This document shows, piece by piece, positions 45,223 through 48,772 of a stretch of DNA of 48,772 bases (its first letter is position 1; each line of letters begins with the position of its first letter). Source of the stretch: Bacteroidota bacterium (GTDB lineage: Bacteria > Bacteroidota > Bacteroidia > Chitinophagales > Chitinophagaceae); the NCBI GenBank assembly GCA_026391435.1, contig JAPLEJ010000053.1:1-48772 (forward strand), written 5' to 3'. A program made the translations under genes and the position numbers. Under the pieces are notes generated by a model that saw only the letters and a list, made by a program, of their open reading frames with translations, searched no databases and was not told the DNA's origin.

Positions 45223-45636
45223 ATGGAACAAAAAGTAGCGGTATTTAGAAAGGAGCATTTCAATGCTGCACACCGATTATTTTGTGCTGATTGGAGTGAT
45301 GCTGAAAACAAACGCGTTTTTGGTGCCTGCAGTAATCCAAATTATCATGGACACAACTACGAACTAGTAGTTCAAGTAAATGGGTATCCTGATGCACAAA
45401 CTGGTTTTGTCATCAACACCAAGGACTTGAGTATTTTAGTTGCCGAGGAAGTGATCGCAAGGTTCGACCACAAAAATTTAAACTTAGATACGGATGCTTT
45501 TAAAAATATGAATCCAACTGCAGAGAATATCGCTATTGTGATTTATAATTTATTAAGACCAAAAATATCTGAAACACTTGATTTAAAAATTCGTCTGTAT
45601 GAAACAGAAAGAAACTTTGTTGACTACCCCGCTTAA
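45223..45636 (+). CDS. 6-pyruvoyltetrahydropterin / 6-carboxytetrahydropterin synthase, paralogue 2
   Basis: 137 residues, with the same layout as paralogue 1: FNAAHRLFCADWS, catalytic Cys in VFGACSNPNYHGHNYE, LNL preceded by FDHKNLNLD, and Glu in YETERNF. All zinc and catalytic residues are intact in both copies, so neither is a dead copy. They have diverged clearly (for example PDAQTGFVINTKDLS versus PDPETGFLFDVKKLS), so the duplication is not recent. It lies 10 bases before the chosen folE start and probably shares its transcript, which ties it to GTP-derived pterin synthesis. Confidence 0.88.
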   Translation: MEQKVAVFRKEHFNAAHRLFCADWSDAENKRVFGACSNPNYHGHNYELVVQVNGYPDAQTGFVINTKDLSILVAEEVIARFDHKNLNLDTDAFKNMNPTAENIAIVIYNLLRPKISETLDLKIRLYETERNFVDYPA

Positions 45637-45646
45637 GGAAGAAAAA

Positions 45647-46312
45647 ATGGAGCTGAGCCATTTAATCATTGAGGAAATGGGGGATGAGCATAAAGCCAGT
45701 TCGGTGGAAACGCCATTGCGCAATGATGCCTTTGATAAAACCGATGATGAAAAAGTGGCAGCTATTGAACCACATTTTAAAGCCATCATGGAAATTTTAG
45801 GATTGGATTTAAATGATGATAGTTTAAAAGGTACCCCACTAAGAGTGGCTAAAATGTATGTGAAGGAATTATTCCAAGGATTAAATCCTGCTAATATGCC
45901 AAGCATGACATTGTTTGAAAATAAATTTCAGTACAATGAAATGTTGGTTGAAAAAAATATTAATTTTTATACCAATTGCGAACATCACTTTGTTCCTTTT
46001 TTCGGAAAAGCGCATGTTGCCTATATCAGCAGCGGAAAAGTAATTGGATTAAGTAAGCTAAACAGATTGGTTGAATATTTTTCAAAACGACCTCAAGTGC
46101 AAGAGCGATTAACCATGCAAATTGGTAAAGCTTTACAAACTATTATGCAAACACAGGATGTAGCAGTCATGATGGATGCAAAGCATTTATGTGTATCCAG
46201 TCGTGGGGTGAAGGACGATAGTTCTAATACCATTACTTCCTTTTTTGGTGGACAGTTTCAAGATGAAAAAGTAAAATTGCAATTTTTAAAATACATTGAA
46301 ATAAACGATTAG
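45647..46312 (+). CDS. folE: GTP cyclohydrolase I
   Basis: A 221-residue enzyme converting GTP to 7,8-dihydroneopterin triphosphate, the entry point for folate, tetrahydropterins and queuosine. Zinc ligands and catalytic His are in FYTNCEHHFVPFFGKAHVAYI (Cys, His) and KHLCVSSRGVKDDSS (Cys); VIGLSKLNRLVEYFSKRPQVQERLT is the family signature. I choose the ATG at 45647, which follows an AAGGAAG-like stretch and avoids overlap with the previous gene; the in-frame ATG at 45599 would overlap it by 38 bases and add 16 residues. A strong terminator follows. Confidence 0.95.
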   Translation: MELSHLIIEEMGDEHKASSVETPLRNDAFDKTDDEKVAAIEPHFKAIMEILGLDLNDDSLKGTPLRVAKMYVKELFQGLNPANMPSMTLFENKFQYNEMLVEKNINFYTNCEHHFVPFFGKAHVAYISSGKVIGLSKLNRLVEYFSKRPQVQERLTMQIGKALQTIMQTQDVAVMMDAKHLCVSSRGVKDDSSNTITSFFGGQFQDEKVKLQFLKYIEIND

Positions 46313-46345
46313 TTCAGTTTTGGTTAGTGATTAAGTTGGTAAGTG

Positions 46346-46374
46346 AATGGCGGAGTAAAAGCTCCGCCATTTTT
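46346..46374 (+). terminator. strong terminator after folE
   Basis: A perfect 10-bp stem (AATGGCGGAG / CTCCGCCATT), 6-base loop TAAAAG, and a T-run at 46370-46374. Confidence 0.95.
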
Positions 46375-46403
46375 GTGTCTAATACTTACTTTTATATATT
46401 GCC

Positions 46404-46432
46404 TTGCATATAACCGAATTCATTTATTTTTG
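46404..46432 (+). promoter_or_regulatory. fabD promoter (TTG-N18-TATTTTTG)
   Basis: TTG at 46404-46406, 18 bases, TATTTTTG at 46425-46432 (perfect -7). It ends 5 bases before the ATG at 46438, so the mRNA should be leaderless or start just before the codon. Confidence 0.7.
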
Positions 46433-46437
46433 TAAAA

Positions 46438-47340
46438 ATGAGTAATATGTCAAAAAATGCATTTGTATTCCCAGGTCAAGGAAGTCAGTTTGTAGGAATG
46501 GGAAAAAATTTATACGAAACCAATGCGGCTGCAAAAGAATTATTTGAACGCGCCAATGAGATACTTGGATTTCGTATCAGTGATATTATGTTTGAAGGAA
46601 CCGATGAGCAATTAAAGCAAACTAATGTAACACAACCAGCTATATTTATCCATTCAGTAATTGCATTTTTAACTACGCCAACAGTCGCACCTGATATGGT
46701 TGCTGGGCATAGCTTAGGTGAATTTTCTGCATTAGTAGCCAACGAAAGTTTAAGCTTTGAAGACGCATTAAGATTAGTAAGTATTCGTGCAAAAGCAATG
46801 CAAGCAGCATGTGAGATACAACCATCCACCATGGCGGCAGTATTAGCTTTAGCAGATGAAAAAGTAGAAGAGGTTTGCGCGGCGGTACAAAATGAAACCG
46901 GAGAAATAGTGGTACCTGCAAATTATAATTGTCCTGGTCAATTGGTTATTTCGGGAAGTATTAAAGGTATTGAAGTGGCTTGCGAAAAAATGAAAGAAGC
47001 GGGTGCAAAACGTGCATTGGTTTTACCCGTGGGAGGCGCTTTTCATTCGCCTTTAATGAACCCTGCAAAAATTGAATTAGCAGCAGCCATTGAAGCGACT
47101 GAATTTCAAACACCTATTTGTCCTGTGTATCAAAATGTAACGGCCACAGCGGTTACCAATCCAAGTGAAATAAAGCAAAACTTAATTGCACAATTAACAG
47201 AAGCCGTAAGGTGGACTCAAACGGTACAAGCAATGGTCGCCGATGGAGCTACTCAATTTACCGAGTATGGTCCAGGTAAGGTATTGCAAGGATTGGTGCA
47301 AAAGGTTCATAAAGAAGCAGTTGTGAATGGAGTAGGGTAA
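46438..47340 (+). CDS. fabD: malonyl-CoA:ACP transacylase
   Basis: A 300-residue cytoplasmic enzyme loading malonyl onto acyl carrier protein for fatty-acid synthesis. N-terminal FVFPGQGSQFVGMG, nucleophile Ser in AGHSLGEFSALVA (about residue 92), QPAIFIHS, PANYNCPGQLVISG, the catalytic His in GGAFHSPLM, and C-terminal TEYGPGKVLQGLV. Two in-frame starts are possible: 46438, or the ATG three codons later (46447), which fits homologues equally well. Single gene, with its own promoter and no other fab genes around it. Confidence 0.96.
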   Translation: MSNMSKNAFVFPGQGSQFVGMGKNLYETNAAAKELFERANEILGFRISDIMFEGTDEQLKQTNVTQPAIFIHSVIAFLTTPTVAPDMVAGHSLGEFSALVANESLSFEDALRLVSIRAKAMQAACEIQPSTMAAVLALADEKVEEVCAAVQNETGEIVVPANYNCPGQLVISGSIKGIEVACEKMKEAGAKRALVLPVGGAFHSPLMNPAKIELAAAIEATEFQTPICPVYQNVTATAVTNPSEIKQNLIAQLTEAVRWTQTVQAMVADGATQFTEYGPGKVLQGLVQKVHKEAVVNGVG

Positions 47341-47586
47341 ATTAACTCTAGAATATAACTAATACTTATAATTTAATTCTAATATTTTATTGTAATAAGT
47401 ATTTTACCAATTTTGTCAAATTATTAAAATATAATAAAAATTCAAAATTATTAATTTAGTTATTTAATCAATATTTAAGGGTAAATCTTGTTAAAACGCT
47501 GATTTAGCCTTTTTTATATGCTCATATAAAAACATATTTGTATATAAAATTTGTAACTTAGTACCCTATCTAAAATTGGTATCATT
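47341..47586. other. AT-rich intergenic region upstream of the surface protein
   Basis: 246 bases, distinctly more AT-rich than the neighbouring genes. It contains the 9-bp inverted repeat above and a perfect 10-bp palindrome arm pair TTTTTATATG-CT-CATATAAAAA at 47511-47532, about 55 bases before the TTG start. TAnnTTTG is matched only imperfectly (CATATTTG near 47533). Nothing else is recognised. Confidence 0.5.
47361..47403 (+). terminator. possible weak hairpin after fabD
   Basis: A perfect 9-bp inverted repeat (AATACTTAT / ATAAGTATT) with a 25-base AT-rich loop, then TTTT. Low GC makes this a poor terminator; it is the only hairpin near the fabD end. Confidence 0.25.
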
Positions 47587-48772
47587 TTGAAGCATTTATT
47601 TAGAGTATTTTCTATTTTCCTCCTTCTAACTTTTAGTTTAAATGCTACTAAAGGTTATGGACAGACTGGCGTGAAAGTCACTTTAAATGTAGATACGATT
47701 TGTCCAGGTACTGATATTTATCTAAGAATCATAGATACTGCTAGTCCATATCCTTATGTTATTCCAGAATTTTCATATGATGGAGTTAATTTTGATGGTT
47801 TAGCACAACCTGATGCTAGTCATCCAATTGGACTAGTAACCTATGACCCTCTTGATGACGCTACAATTTTAAACTGGAGAACTAAAGAATCAAATACTTC
47901 AACTCAATTGAAAAAAGTTTGGTATAGAGTTTCTTATTGGACAGATGTAAATCATTCTGGTACAGCTTATAGAAGTAATGTTGTTAGCCTTATTGTAAGA
48001 CCAGCTGCTTATGTTAAATTTATTACCATTACTAATGGGGGTCAAGTAGTATGTATAAATAATCCAGCACTTGATTTAATTCCTGTTTCTCCAGTTGGAA
48101 CGTCATTTAGTTGGTTTAAAAGAGCGCCGGGCGAAACCGTTTACAGTCCTATATTATCTTATCAAAACGTTACAAATCCAACTTTGCCATCTCCCGCTAT
48201 TCCAACAAATATAGCTGGTACTACATATTATAAATTAAAAGCAACATATGGTTCTGATTGTCCTGCCGATTCAACAACAACTACAGTAATCGTTAATCCA
48301 TTGTCAGTAGGAGGGACTGCAACAATTAAATCAGGTACAGCTACGATATGCGCTAATACAACAGCGCCATCATTAACATTAGCAGGCAATACAGGGACCA
48401 TTCAGTGGCAGAGTGCAACAAGTGCAGGTGGTGCTTATGCTGATATTGCTGGTCAAACAAGTGATATTTTACCATCCGCTTCAATAAGTAATACCACAAC
48501 AAAATATTATAGAGCAAAAGTAACAAGTGGTGTTTGTACTGTTGATTATAGTAATGCAGTTTTAGTAACAGTAGATCCAGCATCGAGTGTTGGTAGTATC
48601 AATTTGACAACACAAACAATATGTTTTAATGCAACGCCAACAGCAATTACATTAACTAATCCAGTTGGTACCATACAGTGGCAGGTTTCAACTACTATTG
48701 GCGGAACGTATACTGATATGGTTGGTCAAACAAGTGCAACTTTACCATCCGCTTCCATAAGTAATACAGCAA
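47587..48772 (+). CDS. large secreted Ig-like repeat protein (3'-partial)
   Basis: An open frame of 395 codons running off the window. The start is TTG at 47587: it is followed by KHLFRVFSIFLLLTFSLNA and a cleavage region ending GYGQ, a clear signal peptide, and no ATG is available nearby. The mature part holds Cys-containing beta-rich modules (DTICPGTDIYL; VVCINNPALDL). From about 48307 there are near-identical repeats of 91 residues: VGGTATI...TICANT...GTIQWQSAT...GQTSDILPSASISN, then VGSINLTT...TICFNA...GTIQWQVST...GQTSATLPSASIS. Such repeats are typical of large adhesins of Chitinophagaceae exported by type IX secretion. The C-terminal sorting signal is beyond the window, so that is inference. 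Confidence 0.88.
   Translation, partial: MKHLFRVFSIFLLLTFSLNATKGYGQTGVKVTLNVDTICPGTDIYLRIIDTASPYPYVIPEFSYDGVNFDGLAQPDASHPIGLVTYDPLDDATILNWRTKESNTSTQLKKVWYRVSYWTDVNHSGTAYRSNVVSLIVRPAAYVKFITITNGGQVVCINNPALDLIPVSPVGTSFSWFKRAPGETVYSPILSYQNVTNPTLPSPAIPTNIAGTTYYKLKATYGSDCPADSTTTTVIVNPLSVGGTATIKSGTATICANTTAPSLTLAGNTGTIQWQSATSAGGAYADIAGQTSDILPSASISNTTTKYYRAKVTSGVCTVDYSNAVLVTVDPASSVGSINLTTQTICFNATPTAITLTNPVGTIQWQVSTTIGGTYTDMVGQTSATLPSASISNTA
48307..48772 (+). repeat. 273-bp tandem repeat units in the surface protein gene
   Basis: Unit 1 starts near 48307 and unit 2 near 48580; the TIQWQ codons at 48397 and 48670 are exactly 273 bp (91 codons) apart. Over a 49-base comparison (48451-48499 versus 48724-48772) only 6 positions differ, so DNA identity is well above that needed to keep the protein alone. 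More units probably follow past the window edge. Confidence 0.85.

Noticed and set aside
48353..48583. A 76-codon minus-strand frame in the repeat protein
   Set aside because: Low-complexity Leu/Tyr/His composition, produced by the repeat sequence of the + strand gene with signal peptide.

Overview
The window looks like a chromosomal, low-GC segment of a Bacteroidota genome, most likely from the Chitinophagia/Chitinophagaceae side of the phylum. The evidence is the gene content: type IX secretion genes porU-porV, the dut/DUF4292/EnvC-like trio, a dcw cluster without murF or ddl, a 73-residue DUF2795-like protein, futalosine-pathway menaquinone genes and a fused FadN-type beta-oxidation enzyme. 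Promoters of the Bacteroidota type (TTG, 19-21 bases, TAnnTTTG) recur through the window. Placement below phylum level is inference. I see no tRNA, rRNA, insertion sequence, prophage, CRISPR array or recent gene island. No gene-free stretch exceeds 300 bases; the longest are 47341-47586 and the queA/mraZ gap 13812-14064.

Layout. 1-4247: the 3' part of porU and complete porV (type IX secretion). 4315-9282: dut, a lipoprotein, an EnvC-like amidase activator, glycerol kinase and the glycerol facilitator. 9322-11097: atpD-atpC with a well-formed promoter and terminator. 11211-13811: an orphan sensor kinase converging on queA. 14065-30772: the division and cell-wall cluster mraZ-rsmH-ftsL-ftsI-murE-mraY-murD-ftsW-murG-murC-ftsQ-ftsA-ftsZ, all on + and tightly packed or overlapping, ended by a strong terminator. 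30857-41716: mixed housekeeping genes on both strands (SulA-type epimerase, FadN-like enzyme, gatC, two ABC ATPases, cobalamin adenosyltransferase, DUF2795-like protein, SemiSWEET, fabI, recN, zinc-ribbon protein, Nif3-like protein). 41799-47340: photolyase, mqnB-mqnD, two PTPS/QueD paralogues, folE and fabD. 47587-end: the start of a large secreted repeat protein with a TTG start, running off the window.

How it works together. The dcw operon makes lipid II (MurE of the meso-DAP type, MurD, MurC, MraY, MurG) and the divisome (FtsL, FtsI, FtsW, FtsQ, FtsA, FtsZ). An array of four GTGK motifs at exact 10-bp spacing just before mraZ is a good candidate MraZ autoregulatory site. The EnvC-like protein has lost the metal and catalytic residues of the LytM fold, so it fits an amidase activator in septum splitting. 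FolE makes the dihydroneopterin triphosphate that the two PTPS/QueD paralogues would use, and QueA acts late in queuosine synthesis. The repeat protein at the right edge could be a client of the secretion system at the left edge, but its C-terminus is outside the window.

Most striking: the MraZ-box-like array; a very long Glu-rich linker in FtsZ; a Lys-rich tail on FtsQ; promoter boxes lying only 4-5 bases before the start codons of many genes, which suggests leaderless transcripts; and a 273-bp near-identical repeat in the terminal surface protein. I found no convincing undescribed multi-gene defence or mobile system.
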